Assembly: GCA_014871385.1 (NCBI GenBank)
Contig: CM026426.1
Span: 44,626,484 to 44,690,483 of the forward strand
Source: Ceratodon purpureus
Taxonomy: Eukaryota > Streptophyta > Bryopsida > Pseudoditrichales > Ditrichaceae
Direction of reading: 5' to 3'
DNA: 64,000 nt
In this document: piece by piece, positions 46,811-59,649 of the stretch
How the letters are laid out: each line of letters opens with the position of its first letter
How positions within the stretch are numbered: the first letter of the stretch is position 1
Translations under genes and position numbers: made by a program
The notes under the pieces: generated by a model
Seen by the model: the letters and a program-made list of their open reading frames with translations, nothing else
Told to the model about the DNA's origin: nothing
Database searches by the model: none

Positions 46811-49800
46811 ATGGCACGCCTCAATGAACTGGTTAGTCAGATTAGAATTTTTGTTTTGTTTTTTTATTTTAATTTTTTTTTGGTTATCCTCTATTTATGT
46901 CCTGAGAGGTTCTTAGTGTACACTTGCATCTTGTACAGTGTTCATGTGGTTCTGAGGTATTTTCTTCGTTTCAGTCCTTGTCGTCTTTTTTTTTTCCCTA
47001 CTTATATGATTTTGTTTGAGGTTTAGGTTTTTCGATTATAAGGTTTCTGGTCCTGACAGTTTCATGTCCATTTTAATTCCCGTTAGTCCACGTATTTGCT
47101 GATTTTATTTTCCCTTCTCTATGGTTTTCTGATCCTTGTCCGGAAGTTATATTTCCTTCATACCTTTGTCTGAAACTAGGTTTTATTTTCCCCTGTCGTT
47201 CTCCTCTGTGACTGCTTTCCTTTCTTCTGTCCCTCTTATTTATGTTCCTTTACCCGTCTAAATTTTATCTCCTTCCTTCCTACCCTTGTCCTGAATTCAC
47301 TTCCACTCTCTACCTTTGTGTCCTGGTTGCCTCCAAAGTTCTTTGGTATTCATTATCCTGTTTTTGGTGACTTGCCTTCCCCCGTTTCATTTCTGATTTT
47401 GACAGTTTTTAAAATCAGTTTCCCTTCTTTCCTTTCCGTATCTGTAGTATCGATCCTGTACTCCCACTCATCTTAAACATGTATCCGGGCTTATTTTTAT
47501 TTTATGTTTTTTTCATTGTTCTCAACCCTGTTCGGGTTGTATTATACGCCCTCTGCTGTTTCTGCCCGTCCTCTCTCTCTTTTTGTTTTTACAATTTATT
47601 TCACCCGGCAATAATTTTTTGTTTCCTCTCGCCACATGTCCAGTCTTGTATCTGCTCAGAGCTTTGTGCTATTTCTTACACCTCCCTTTTTTTGAACTCT
47701 TAGTTTTCGTTTCCGAATTTTTTTATGAAATAGGTTACTGAATTTTACCCTGATAGCTTACCATCAGTAGTTCCATCTGCCAACATTTACACAACTCTTA
47801 AAACACTAGAATGTCAAATCGCCACCTTTTCCGTGAATTGGGTATTCCTAATCATAGCTAGTTCTGCACAAGTCTAGATTCCTTTCTCTGGCTTTAGGGT
47901 TTGGGGCGGACTTCATTTCTTGGTTCTTAGGTTTGGAGTTCGTTGTGTATGAAGCACTTGAGCATTGGTTTAGGGTAAGCACTTATCGATCTTTTTGCAA
48001 GCTGGATGATGGGTTTGGCCCGTGAAGGGCCTAAGAGTTTGAGCAGGTTTTTAAAATTAGGACATTTTCATACCCCTAATTTCTGTCTGTGATTGTGTCG
48101 CAGATAATGGAGCCGCAGCTTGATGCACCGGAGCAATCAGAGGAGGAGGTGACGCAGAACAAGGCGTCAAGAGTGCCTCCTTCCACTGCGCGCAACGAAG
48201 ATTCTGAACTCGGTGATGAAGACGAGGCTATGGGGGTCGAGCAACAAACAGAGGGAGGAGATTGCGGTGACAATGAAGACCCAGAAGATGACGCAGAGAC
48301 TGAGCCACAGCCGGAGCCATCTGAAGGTATGTGCGCAAGTTCTTATTCTGCAGCATGTTTTTTCCATTCACGATTGTGTTAGACCGTAAGGCTTTAGGGT
48401 CAATTTGATGTAGCTCTACAGATGGATCTTCGATGGCAACAAGGTGCAATAGTTTCTACGATTCTTCATTTGATGTTTAAGCCATACCTTGATGCACTTG
48501 TTGATTAATAGTCGCGAAGGTAGAGGTTCATAGTCTTCTGTTGATTGCTCTTGCTTCAGTTTTCTTGCTTCAGTTTTCTTGCTTCAGTTAATACTACTGC
48601 TGTTAACGGCAGTACAAATTCAAGGGTTTGCTCACACGCGACTCTGCTAAATCCTTGCTCTTTATCTACAAGAGTTTGTAGTAAACTTCGCGGTGACAGA
48701 ATTTAAAAGTGTTCGCCATTGTACTGCCGTTAACGGCAGTACATTATGATGACTTTTTCTTTGCATAGATGTGTCGACATCTAGGTATTCTTATAGCTCT
48801 AAAATACTACTGCCGTTAACGGCAGTACAAATCCGGGTAACTATTTCGAACTGGAGAATGTAGGTGTTGTCTTCGGTTGCAGTTCTCTATCTGAACTGGC
48901 GCTCTTATATTTTGTTTTTTATGGCTTACAGTTATGTATCCTAAATGGCTCGATTAGTTGTGTAGCGCCGTGGCCTTTACTTTAAATGTTACTGTAACTG
49001 GATTGACATCTAACAGTTGTTAATAGCATTTCAAATTGAATTTTTTCTTTTGAGAGAATTGACTGAAAAGCACTGTATACTTACTAAATTAGGTTTAGGC
49101 TTAGGATTAAGCTAGAGTTAATGATATTTGTTTAGTGTATTCATCTTATAGTAACACTTCAGATAACGAAAATAGAATCTGTTGCTTTACCTTGCATGAT
49201 CACCATTAATCAAATGTTACCATAAAACCAAGGCAGTACCTTTTTTTACTTTGCAAGTTTCGGTCCAAGAGTACTGCCGTTAACGACAGTACCATAGGAC
49301 TCGATATTTTTTTTAATTTTTAAGTAGCTAATTTGTATTGCCGTTAATGGCTGTTGAGATCTATGGCTTTTTTTGAGATGCTTCATTTGCTCAAATTGTA
49401 AATCCATTAATGGCAGTTATCTTACAAACATCTTTTGTATCTTAAATTTCAACTTGTGATATGCTATTTTGTGATATGCTATTTGTTTTTTAATTAGAAA
49501 CTTTTGTTATCAGCACCATGGCTGAAATTCTAACTAAAGTTAGTTTGTATGAGGTTTGACCTTAAGTTTCTTCAAATTGAGGATACCATAGGACTCGATA
49601 TTTTTTTAATTATTTACTAACTTATTTCTACTGCCGTTAACGGCAGATAAATTCTATGGCTTTAGTTGAGTTGCTTTACTAAACCAAATTGAAATCCTAT
49701 TGACGCCAGTAACCTTCCAAATGTATTTTGAAGCAATGTCTGAAGATTAGTGCTCGGTATGGTATCTAAATTTTCAGCTTGTGATACGCAATTTTTGTAC

Positions 49801-52800
49801 TGCCGATAACAGTAGTACATTTTAATGCCATTTTCGATGGGTACGGGACTGGTTCCAAATGTACTGCCGTTAACGGCAGTACCAATATGATGCCTTTTTA
49901 ATACTTGGCAAGCAGAGTATATTATTACTACAACACTTAGCAAGCTTAATTTCCAATTTGTTGTAAGCTATTTCTGTACTGCCGTTAACGGCAGTACATT
50001 TTCATGCGCATGTCAGTGGGAAACGGAGGGTCTCCAAATGTACTGCCGTTAACGGCAGTACATAATTGATGCTTCCTTTTTTGCTTTGTTCAGAGTACTT
50101 GTGAATTCAACAACATACAACAACGCTTTTTATTTAATTCTAATATGATGTTTTGGTACTGTCGTTAACGGCAGTACAAAATCAATCATTTCATATACTG
50201 TTATTGTATGCCCTGTTAGCTTAGCAAGAGGAGGGTATGTGAGGTTTAGGAGCACATTAAGGTTTCATATCATATCTTTTTACAACTAATGGTACGCTGC
50301 TTCGATACTGCCGTTAACGGCAGTACATTTTCATGTAGTTTGTAGCGAACCTTTATTTGAATCATAATGTACTGTCGTTAACGCCAGTACCAATGCATAG
50401 CTCTTTTTTATGTTCATATGATTTGTTCGCGCGTTTATGTGATTGCTCTGCTTCATCTTTTAGTCCCTATCTATTACTTTTTATCAATTAATACAACACA
50501 GTTTTAGTACTGCCGTTAATGGTAATGCTGATTGAATTTATATTATTTTTACCCAAATGATACTGCCGTTAACGGCAGTACCTTTGCCTTGGAATTGTTT
50601 GCATTATTTTCATTGTTTCACTATATTCAGGATGATTACAAGGATACTTTAGTGATTGAAGTTTCAATGCTTAATGGTGATTCACTAACAACATAATCAT
50701 TGCTGGTTTTGCAGAAGCTATTTCATTGACAGAGAGTGAGCTGAAAGCAAAGCTCCATGACTTGGTGGAGCAGGAGATACCGAATACTGCATCGCGGCTT
50801 GATCAGTTGAAATGGGAGCCAAGGACTAAGGGCAGACTGTTTATTCCGCTGTTTAGAATGATTTCGTTGCCAGTCGTGCAACCATATCTGAAGACCGATG
50901 TTTCATAGCTGGCCTCCTTCTTTGTGAAGACTGGTTACCTAGAAGGGAACAGATTCTTTTACGTTGCTCTCCAGGATAACCTCGGCCACACCGTAGATGT
51001 CACACCGGCTTTTACAAGCAGTTGGAGCCCGGAATGGAGAGAAGTTAATGAAGATTTTGAGAAGACTCTCCAGGAGGACGAGGATTTAAGAATGTTTTCT
51101 AACAAGATGTTTCAGGTGTGGGACGGTAATCACCGTCTGCAAGCGTGGTATGCTATCATTAACGAGTACCATCCCCGGGACATAAATTGGCACTATAGGG
51201 TTAAAAGCATCATACTCGATCCAAAAGGCGATATACCTGCAGTCATTGCAGCTTTGCACGAAGTCAATTGGTAAGCTCCTCTTTTCTTGGATTTTGATAC
51301 TCTTTTTTTGTAATAATGGATCATGGTTGTTACTGAGTGTTCGATTGCTGAACAGGAGGAACCAGAAATCACACGTGACAACGAATCTGGTTCAAAAGCT
51401 CTTTAGGATCCAGAGTATAGCACCGCAACCCTTCAGCTATTTTGAAGGTCTTGTACCACCTGCTGCAATTGAAAGTGCGAGGAAAAAACAGGCTGGGGCT
51501 AAGCGTACTTGGTACACTCTTACTGTTGAGTCCCTCAATGCATTCCAATATCAGGTACTCATTCTGAACTTTATGTTTCCTTGTTTGATTTTTCAAAAAC
51601 TCTAGCTATTCTAATTAAATACCTTGGTGATATTGCAGCAAGAAATAGGTGAAGCAGCCTCAAATGCAGAGCTGCGATTTTATGAAATGTATCCAGAGAA
51701 GCATATGTGGACCAACAAGTCTGTAGACGAGTGGGTTAGATTGGCTGTGGAGAAAGTTGTTGCCACGCAACAAGGAGAGCTCAGAAAATTCCTTCCGGTG
51801 GCGGATCCGAAGCATACACCTACTTTTTTGGAGCAGGTGAAGCTTCATTATGAGAAGAACGAGTCTTCTGAAATGCAGCAGGAAAAACTCCTCATGTTCG
51901 CCACGTCTGCTATTCCAACCAAGATGAAGATCAAGTGGTTAGAACGCTCGAATTCTCCTGAGTCCATTCGCAAATCCCATCGGTTTCCAAAGCCATCATT
52001 TGTAGATACAGTATTCCCTCCATGGCTTCACCCCGCCACGTGGTGGGCACAGGTATTTTATTTTATTCGACGTAGCTTCTATGTTTTGATATGCACTCTA
52101 TGCTTTGAAAGATGCTTAATGTGATTTTTATAATAACTCTCTCTCCTTTAATTTAGATTGTGCTCTGCTGCTTTGGTACTGCCGTTAACTACAGTACATA
52201 TCTGTCCCATTTTCATGTCACGGAAATTAGCTCAAAATGTACTGCCGTTAACGGCAGTACCGAAGTTATCCCTTTTTTTAAATCGCTTGTCTCTGTTTGC
52301 AAGGCAGATTTTGCTACACATCACATGTTTTATGTTTATGCTTATTCGTTTGAATTCCATGATTTAAACCTTATGACTCGCTGTCTCGGTACTGCCGTTA
52401 ACGGCAGTACATTTTAATTCATTTTTTGCCTCACTGTTGGAGACAGAAAATGTACTGCCGTTAAAGGCAGTACCGAAGTAAGACTATTGCGTGGCTATTT
52501 TTGCGTGGACTTTTTCATGTTTGCGTGGCTTTGTTTGCTATGCATGGTTTGCTACACTCGGTTTTTTTTCGTTGGCATAATTTTGTTTGCTTTAAATTAA
52601 TAACATATTCTTTCTGAACCGCCGTTAACCAAATGATATGCTGAGTGCTTTGTCTAATTGATTTACTACGGGGGTACATTAACTTGAATTTGTTAACCGC
52701 AGTATCTTAAGAATACTTTGTTTTTAATATTTGCGTGTCTATGTTAGTTACGCACGGTTTGATAGACTTGATTCTTTTTATGTTTGCTTGAGTCTGTTTG

Positions 52801-55308
52801 CATTCAATTATTGATATGCTGATTGCATTGTCTAATTGATTGACTACAAGGGTACTCACGTTGGTCTGGTCTTGCTTCTTAAAAATTTCATCAGGATTAG
52901 GAATTAGATTGTAATTGTTTAAATCTTAATTTCGTGAGTGAAGTTGTCCTAATTGCTTATTGGATTGTGCAGTTGGCAGTAGAAGCGGAGGAGCTCTTTG
53001 AGGCAGTGGTCACTGACCTGGGGGTAAGAATCAATTACTGCCCAGATGGCAAGAACCCAATTGAAAGCATTTTTGACTATGTCGAGGGTATGCGTTGCTC
53101 TCTCTGGGATATAGCTTTTTTCAGGGAATTCATGGGACCAGATCAGGCAGACAAGAACAAAACAAAGGATCAACAACCTAATTTCTTGCCAGCTTTGGGG
53201 AGAATTCTGTACAGATATTTTAAGTACATTTTGCTTCCAAGGAAAGCAGTGACGCGGGTACCTGCCTTCTTTCCCACATACTTGGACACCACTAGTCCCG
53301 AGTGCATGTTCACCCCAGCTATTCTAAAGGCCTGGGACAACTGTCACTATGATCGTTGTGGATGGTACCTTGACTGCCCCGTCAAGAAGCCCCCCCCCCC
53401 CCCCCCTTTGATGTGCAACGAAGGGACTCGCTCCAATCCACTCTTGCGACCCTTGCCCCTGCTCCAGCACAACCAGGTGCCTCTCCTACCTTGCCAAAGA
53501 AGACCAGAAGGGCTGCTGGTGCAAACAAGTCTCGGGGTGCTAAACGCAAAGCTGCTGAGGTCGAAGAAACTTTTGATGAGGATATTCCTGCAACAACGGC
53601 AGCAAGTGGCGACATTGTTGAGAAACAACCTCCTGCTGAGGTAGCACCAATCCGAACTAAGTCCCCTGCACCAAAACCTCAAGTTCTGAAAAAGCCGCAT
53701 GTCAAAGTTCAGGACCCAGACTTAGGTACCCCACTCATTCCTCCATCACTGAAGTCCTTGGTAATTTCCCAGTCATCATCCAGTTCAGCACATAGCTCAG
53801 AGGTTTTGATCCTGAACGACACGTTTCCGAATATGATGGACTATAAGAGCAAGCACAAGAAATTCCCCAAAAGCTTTGATGACATGGTTTACTCACTCCT
53901 GAAGGTAATTCGTTCAATCCTTAACTGTATTTTAATTTAGCACATAATTCTATAGATCATATAACTTAATGCCTTTTGTGGGAATTCAGACTGGTGAGAA
54001 ACGGGATTTTTATTTTTCTGGAAAACTCATGTTCAAGCCAGGATTCGACCTCGTTATAGCGGATTTTCTAGACGGCCTCCCGGTTCCTGGAGTCTCTGAC
54101 CCACCCACACAAGTACCTGCCTGGAACCAACAAGTTAAGTCCTTTATTAAATTTGTGATTGGTTTTTGCGGTGGTTACTTGCACAACGATGGAGCTCTGT
54201 TAATTTTTGGTCCGGATAGCCCACACTTCAAGAAGGAGTTGATTGCATTTCTCAACAACAATGATCTGAAGGACACAAAGGAGTGGTCAATTATCAACGC
54301 TCTTCATCTGACTCATCCCACAGACCCCGGCAGCTTTGTAAGAAAAATATGAAACTCTGCGTATTTGTATTACCTGTGATTATTTTTGAGAATGTGATTC
54401 TAATGTTTCCTCTGTCTTAGTCGTTAGACTCTGAAATTCAAGGCGTTCCTGCTTGTCCGATCCTTTGGGGCCTCGGTAGTTAGGCAGCCAGAGCCTCTTC
54501 TCCTCCCTTCGAGCAAGGGTATGGGCATGACTGACTTGGCAAAGGACGATGTGCTATTCAACTTTGTTACCGAGAAAGATTGTCTCAAACCGAATGACGG
54601 CAAGCCATGGAGGGGCCCGAAAGAGAAGTCATATGCTTTACTGCATTCCCTCATTTCTGGAACATGTCCATTAAATGGCTCGATCGTCGACCTTACAGCT
54701 GGAACAGGTTTGAAATATAATCGTTGAGTTTTTTATTTCAAAATAATTAGTTTTATATTTCTCTAACCAACTACCATATGAAACTAACAACCTTTTCTTT
54801 CAGGTGCCTCGGTCCGTGCTGCAATATCCACCAACAGGAATATTGTCGCACTTGAAGGGGACCGCGAGATCTTTGAGGAAATTCTGCTACCACTCCAAAC
54901 GCCTCCCAAAGAAACCGCGGGTACCGATCAGACTGATGTTCAGGAGTTGTCTTATGAAGAAGCACCATATCCTAAAGAAGAAAAAATAAATCTATGTGAG
55001 TAAGTCTTATGCTGACACGTTTATACTTGTCGCTTCAATTCTCATTTCTGCTTTTGTGCAACATTCATTCTGATAAATGAAAGCTGTCTTGCAGTCGCAT
55101 GAGTGGCACTTCTCCATCCAGCGAGTCGAGTTTCAATTATAAAAATACTTGGAATCTCCCATGTTATGCCGAGGCACGAGCCCAGGCCCTCGCTGAAGAG
55201 TCAGAGCATAGTTCCAGTGCATCATCTTCACCACGTAGCTATGATCCGAGAGTTGTCAAATTCATTGATCACAGTGCAATAGAAAGTGACGATGTGTTTT
55301 CTCCCTAG
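46811..55308 (+). CDS. Ten-exon gene: acidic N-terminus + ParB-like + beta-class methyltransferase-like (one in-frame stop, one C-run shift)
   Basis: Exons: (46811)-46831, 48104-48326, 50715-51270, 51356-51554, 51639-52052, 52973-53904, 53990-54337, 54428-54707, 54804-54999, 55095-55308; about 1,127 codons. Splice phases agree except across a run of 17 C (53390-53406), where one base appears missing. The start (MARLNEL) is tentative; 48107 is an alternative ATG. The N-terminus is acidic. A ParB/Srx-like motif FQVWDGNHRLQAWYAI lies at about residues 215-230. From about 783 the methyltransferase-like region has FDLVIADFLDGLP (motif IV position, not DPPY), GALLIFGPDSPHFKKELI, KSYALLHSLISG (motif X-like) and SIVDLTAGTGASVRAA with NIVALEGD (motif I). 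An in-frame TAG lies at 50906-50908. The same motif order in the 1060-8334 gene marks them as relatives. Introns 2 and 5 carry palindrome family B. Confidence 0.7.
48594..50581. repeat. Palindrome family B cluster in intron 2
   Basis: The unit is 22 bases: GTACTGCCGTT followed by its exact reverse complement (centre GTTAAC). Good copies start at 48594, 48721, 48807, 49271, 49627, 49797, 49861, 49977, 50040, 50157, 50305, 50369 and 50560, with weaker ones near 49334 and 50507. Several are pairs 63-64 bases apart (49797/49861, 49977/50040, 50305/50369). Paired copies have ACATTTT inside the left palindrome and AAATGT inside the right one. Confidence 0.95.
52176..52473. repeat. Palindrome family B, two pairs in intron 5
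   Basis: Copies at 52176, 52239, 52389 and 52452 form two pairs each exactly 63 bases apart. They share the ACAT...AAAATGT inner edges of the intron 2 pairs. A vestige (GAACCGCCGTTAACC) is near 52617. Confidence 0.95.
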
Positions 55309-55309
55309 T

Positions 55310-58010
55310 TGTCTTATTTTTTCATGATGTTTCTTCGTTTAGGATCACAGTCTTATTGCATTGACATGCAAGTTTACATTTCGAAGATGACACTGTGAAT
55401 TCTTCCGTTTTGTTCATCTCTGTTGTTAGATGTCTGAGCAATAGGTGCTTTTATTTGTTTAAAAGAAACACAGTAGATTTACAGACCTCGAAAGAGTACC
55501 CAGTTCAGCTATTCGAATTGTTTTTTACTTAGCAGCCTGAATCTCAATTGGCCACAAACGACGCTGAAATTAATTGTTAAAGAATTTTAATTGTTTCCAA
55601 TGAATTCCTCCGCCATTAATTAAACGCATAAAACCACGCAGTCAGAACTGATAATTGTATGAACAATACATTGATACCGGCAATATTAGATGAACATTTT
55701 TGGAATCTGAATGCAAACTTGATTGAATTGGGTATTAGAATCTTTGCAAATTAGAATTGCTTGAGGGTAACGAAATGTATAAACATCATGTAACTGAACT
55801 TCTTTCAAAGTAAACTAGTGCCTCACAGAAGGTCACATAGTCAAATGGATAAAATCAGATTAAGAATCTGAAGCAAAATGAGCAGGAGATGGTGATATAT
55901 ACGACCTCGTAATCAAGCTTATTCTTTGTGTCACCTTCCAGAAATTAACTCAATTCCTTTTTGGTGGTCAGGTAAAACTTAACGCATCAGAAATTGGTAG
56001 ATTAATACTAATACAAAGTTAGTGTACTTAAATCTGTCAGCTTGCGCACTGGCTTTAAGATTATGGAGCTTTAAGTAGACCCATAAGTTTTGTATTTTTT
56101 AAGTTATCAAAAATTACTGTTGAATCATCATATTGAACTACCAATTTCTTATAGAGTTTTGCAGGATCGCCAATTAGACCCTTAAGCTTTGTATTTTTTA
56201 AGTTATCAAAAGCTAAGTAAAATGATTACAGTTATGTTTTGGTGGACTGGTTTCGCTCTTTCCAGTTCCTGCCGATTTGAAAAGTATTTGGCGATTGAAT
56301 TTTCCTAAAAAATTAACTCAATGGAAAGAGAATATTTGACTTTAATCCATCAATTGACAGTACATGCGGATTTAATAACAATATTAAAAAATACTTGCTT
56401 TTGCTCATTTTTTGGTGCTTGGATTCTTTAGGTCTACGTGGTACAATCATATTTTGAAGAAACTTTAATGCGGACTCATTTCCGATACAGTAATTCAATG
56501 GACTAACTTATTGTAAACATCTTCTGGAAGTTTGAATATAAGGTTTCTTTTATGCGGGTTAACCCAAGCGTGTAATTTTATGATGGCGTCGTTGTGCACC
56601 TCAGAAAGACGCTCTAATCCTGCAACCAAGTACCATTGTCAATTTCCAGATGGAAATATGTCTTTCCTTATCCACTTCTGAACTCCAATGATACTATAAT
56701 TCTATCAGATATAGACATCGTTTTAATATGAAAATGATTGAGTCTATGCTAGAATATTGTATCACTTACATTTACAATTATGTCACGCTCTTGATCTCAA
56801 TACAACTTCAGTCTTTAAGCAACACAAGGTGTACCAATTCAGTTCCAAAACTTTCCGTTAGTCCTCAGAAGACCGGATAGCGAATGGATGACATAGACTA
56901 AAACTTAGTGGCAACCACCTGAGCCTTGCTTGAACAAAGGAATTTCTTGTGGATTCCTCTGATGTAGTAGAGTAGGAATTTCTAGTGGAATCAACTGATG
57001 GAATCCCTCCTATGTTCCGTTTGTTTTATAAAGTTAATAAACTCATGAACTTGATTTTCACCATCAGTTTTGCAAACATTACTTTGGCACGCAAAAAAAA
57101 TAAAAAAATGTTTATTATTCAAGCACCAATAACTCCATCATACTAAGGTATTATTTTCTACCATCTAATATTCTATATATTCCATGTTATAAGATATATG
57201 GTTATATTATCATTTTCTTAACTATAACATCCTGCATTAATTCTACAAAGTAGTAATTCCATTTGCTGATTAGGGAATCTGTATAACACAATAACGTTTT
57301 GGAATAAAATTCAGAGTTGATGAACCCCTAAAATCAGATTGTATCAATACTGTGACTGTACATTTATTTTTAGCTTAAACTGCAGATTGATCTCACATTG
57401 GAGCGTAAACCAATCCCATAATATAATTCAACCCTCTAATATTAACCGTCCCTTTCATGTGGTAAATAATGAATTTCTAACAGAGTAGTGAAAGACCCAA
57501 TGGTCGTAAAATTCTTTACATATAGCACTAGAACAAAACTTGCCTAGTGTCTTCATTTAGGATCAATGTCGGTATTCGAATATAACAGTTTCTCTTTTTA
57601 AATTCCGCGTAGATAATCAACAATAGAATGTTAACATTGAATCTACATTCTATAAGTTAACATAATAGTGAGAAATTTGAATCCTGATTTTATGGGAGAA
57701 AAGGTCAAATAGTTCATATCCAAAATAGTACTATAAAACAAAGTGCCTAAAACCAGAAGTATTAAAAGAAGCAAAAAGTTTCGAGGAATTGAATAACAAA
57801 CAGCAACCAAATACAATTGTCAGCAAAATGTATTGTCTCTTTCAATTCAAACATACTCTAACTGTTTTTTATCCCTTGGCTCCATGTGCACTAGCTCCAG
57901 ATTTCAGGGTCTGCTCTTTTACTATCTGAAGAACGTCAGAAAATCCCGCACATTCTGTGCGCTGTTGCTGGTCCAACTCTCCACCAAATTGAGCAACCCA
58001 TTGACAAGTA
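55310..58010. other. AT-rich spacer without a supported gene
   Basis: 2.7 kb with few ORFs of any length. The phrase CCTTTAAGCTTTGTATTTTTTAAG-type is present twice (about 56.08 and 56.19 kb), suggesting an old duplication. Nothing else was recognised. Confidence 0.5.
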
Positions 58011-58015
58011 AAATG

Positions 58016-59640
58016 TTAAGGCGATGATGCAAGAAGCTGGTCCTTACACTTTCTGCACTTGTAGTTTTGACTAGCAACCAATTCGGAAACGCAAGAAGGA
58101 TGCAAGAAGCACCGACAGGGACATAGAACCGCGGCTTTCCAAACAAATCCTAAGCCGCAGTAAGAACATGTATCCTGCCCCAGAATACCCAAAGGAGGTA
58201 TTGACTCATGCGGATATTCGAAAACTCTTGGAGTCTTCATGGGGTAAGCATTTTTCCTCTAACCTTCTCCACATTAGCCTTAGCGCTCTCATGCCAAAGT
58301 GGATGAATTGAGTGAGAACTTGTGCTTATTTACCTCTGACTTGAGTTCAAGTACTTGACTTTGTAGTTGTGAATCAAAATCTCGTAGCTTTGCAATCTGA
58401 ACTAAAATGAACTCCATCTCACTTATCAATGCCTTGTATTCCTGCGCTGCTCCCCCTTCAATTAAAACGCGCCTTGACTTCTTCTGTAATTCTGAATACT
58501 TTGAGTTCAGAGCCTCCTCTGCGACATCTGAAGCCTCGGTGGTCATCTTCTCCAAGGCTGCATCGTATCTCTTCACAAAATCCTCAAAGACAGATTTGGC
58601 AAAAATCATCTCCTTACTACGCCCCTGCTCTTCCTCCAGAGCAGCTAAGAGTTCTTGCACATTTGTGGAATCTTCCATAGACTTCCATGACAACTCCTGT
58701 ATAATTCTGCAAAGACCCTGGACTTGACATCGAGTGGCAATTGGTCCCAACTTGGCAGGATTTCTCCTTGCATTCTTCAATCGAGCACTGTGCCAGTCAA
58801 GGGCCTCATCGCACCAATTCACGGGCTTGTTATGAACAAAGGTTGCATAACAAGCCTTCAGAAAACGTAATGGAAAGTAGGTGTTGTCAAACTTGTTCCC
58901 ATATACCTTAAAGAAATGATAAAGAAACTTCTTCAGCAGCTCCAGATCTTCACACCTAGCGAGTTCTTATCGCCCCTTTGTTGCTCCTTCCTTCCATACT
59001 GCGCTAATCTCCTCGTCCCTTATAAAGCTGTAAACTTTCGCTACATTTCTAATTGGAGGTCCGTGATCACATAAGCCTACTACGTCTGTAAAAAACTCTT
59101 TGCCATACTCAGCATAGCAACCCATCAACATTGGAGCTGCTACGATCATCTTTTCGCGGATATCACCTTGAATATCCCCTGGGTCAAATGGTTGATCAAA
59201 TTCCTCTGCACAATACCATTGGTCGGTGGAGCTCTCTTCTACAGGATTCTGTATCAATTCCTCACCACTCTCAGCAAGTTCGCTTGGACCAGAGTTCTTG
59301 GTCCGCTGCTGTCAAGAACCTCTACTCCTTTTCAATGTCATGACCATGTACGCTCTCACAAGGAATTTAGGATTGGATGTCTTCCAAGTTGAAACTGTCC
59401 CAATAGCTGAGCAAATAGTGCAGGCAACTGAATCATCCATCATGTGAAATAAAATTAGTTGCAAAAAGGATGTGAACTGAACATTACCAATGTAGGTAAG
59501 ACATTGTTACTTAATGTGGGAAACTCACCTCTCGAGGTGGCGGCTGCCCTGTAAGATTCACAACCAACGACCTGGCAACGACATCAGAGGCGGTAGCCCC
59601 GAGCAAACCCAACCCTCTAGAATCCAACCTCGGTGCAAAT
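58016..59640 (-). pseudogene. Zinc-finger (RING/PHD-like) and coiled-coil protein gene, interrupted
   Basis: Minus-strand exons inferred: about 59640-59529 (LLGATASDVVARSLVVNL, donor CGAG|AGGTGAGT region), about 59427-58330 (VACTICSAIGTVSTWKTSN through EDLELLKKFLYHFFKVYG to a Glu/Lys coiled coil ending VLELKSE|GTAAAT), and about 58260-58016 with a Cys/His pattern CSYCGLGF, CPCRCFLHPSC, YKCRKCKDQ resembling a RING or PHD-type finger. Two in-frame stops (TGA 59314-59312, TAA 58969-58967) lie inside otherwise continuous sequence. I do not recognise the family. A zinc finger after a coiled coil suggests a protein- or DNA-binding accessory protein, possibly of mobile origin. The 5' end was not found. 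Confidence 0.45.
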
Positions 59641-59649
59641 TAAATCGTT

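Noticed and set aside
49797-52473. CRISPR-like array (palindromic repeats with about 41-base spacers)
   Set aside because: The repeats lie in introns of a nuclear gene, spacing is regular only within pairs, inner edges are shared, and no cas gene is present.
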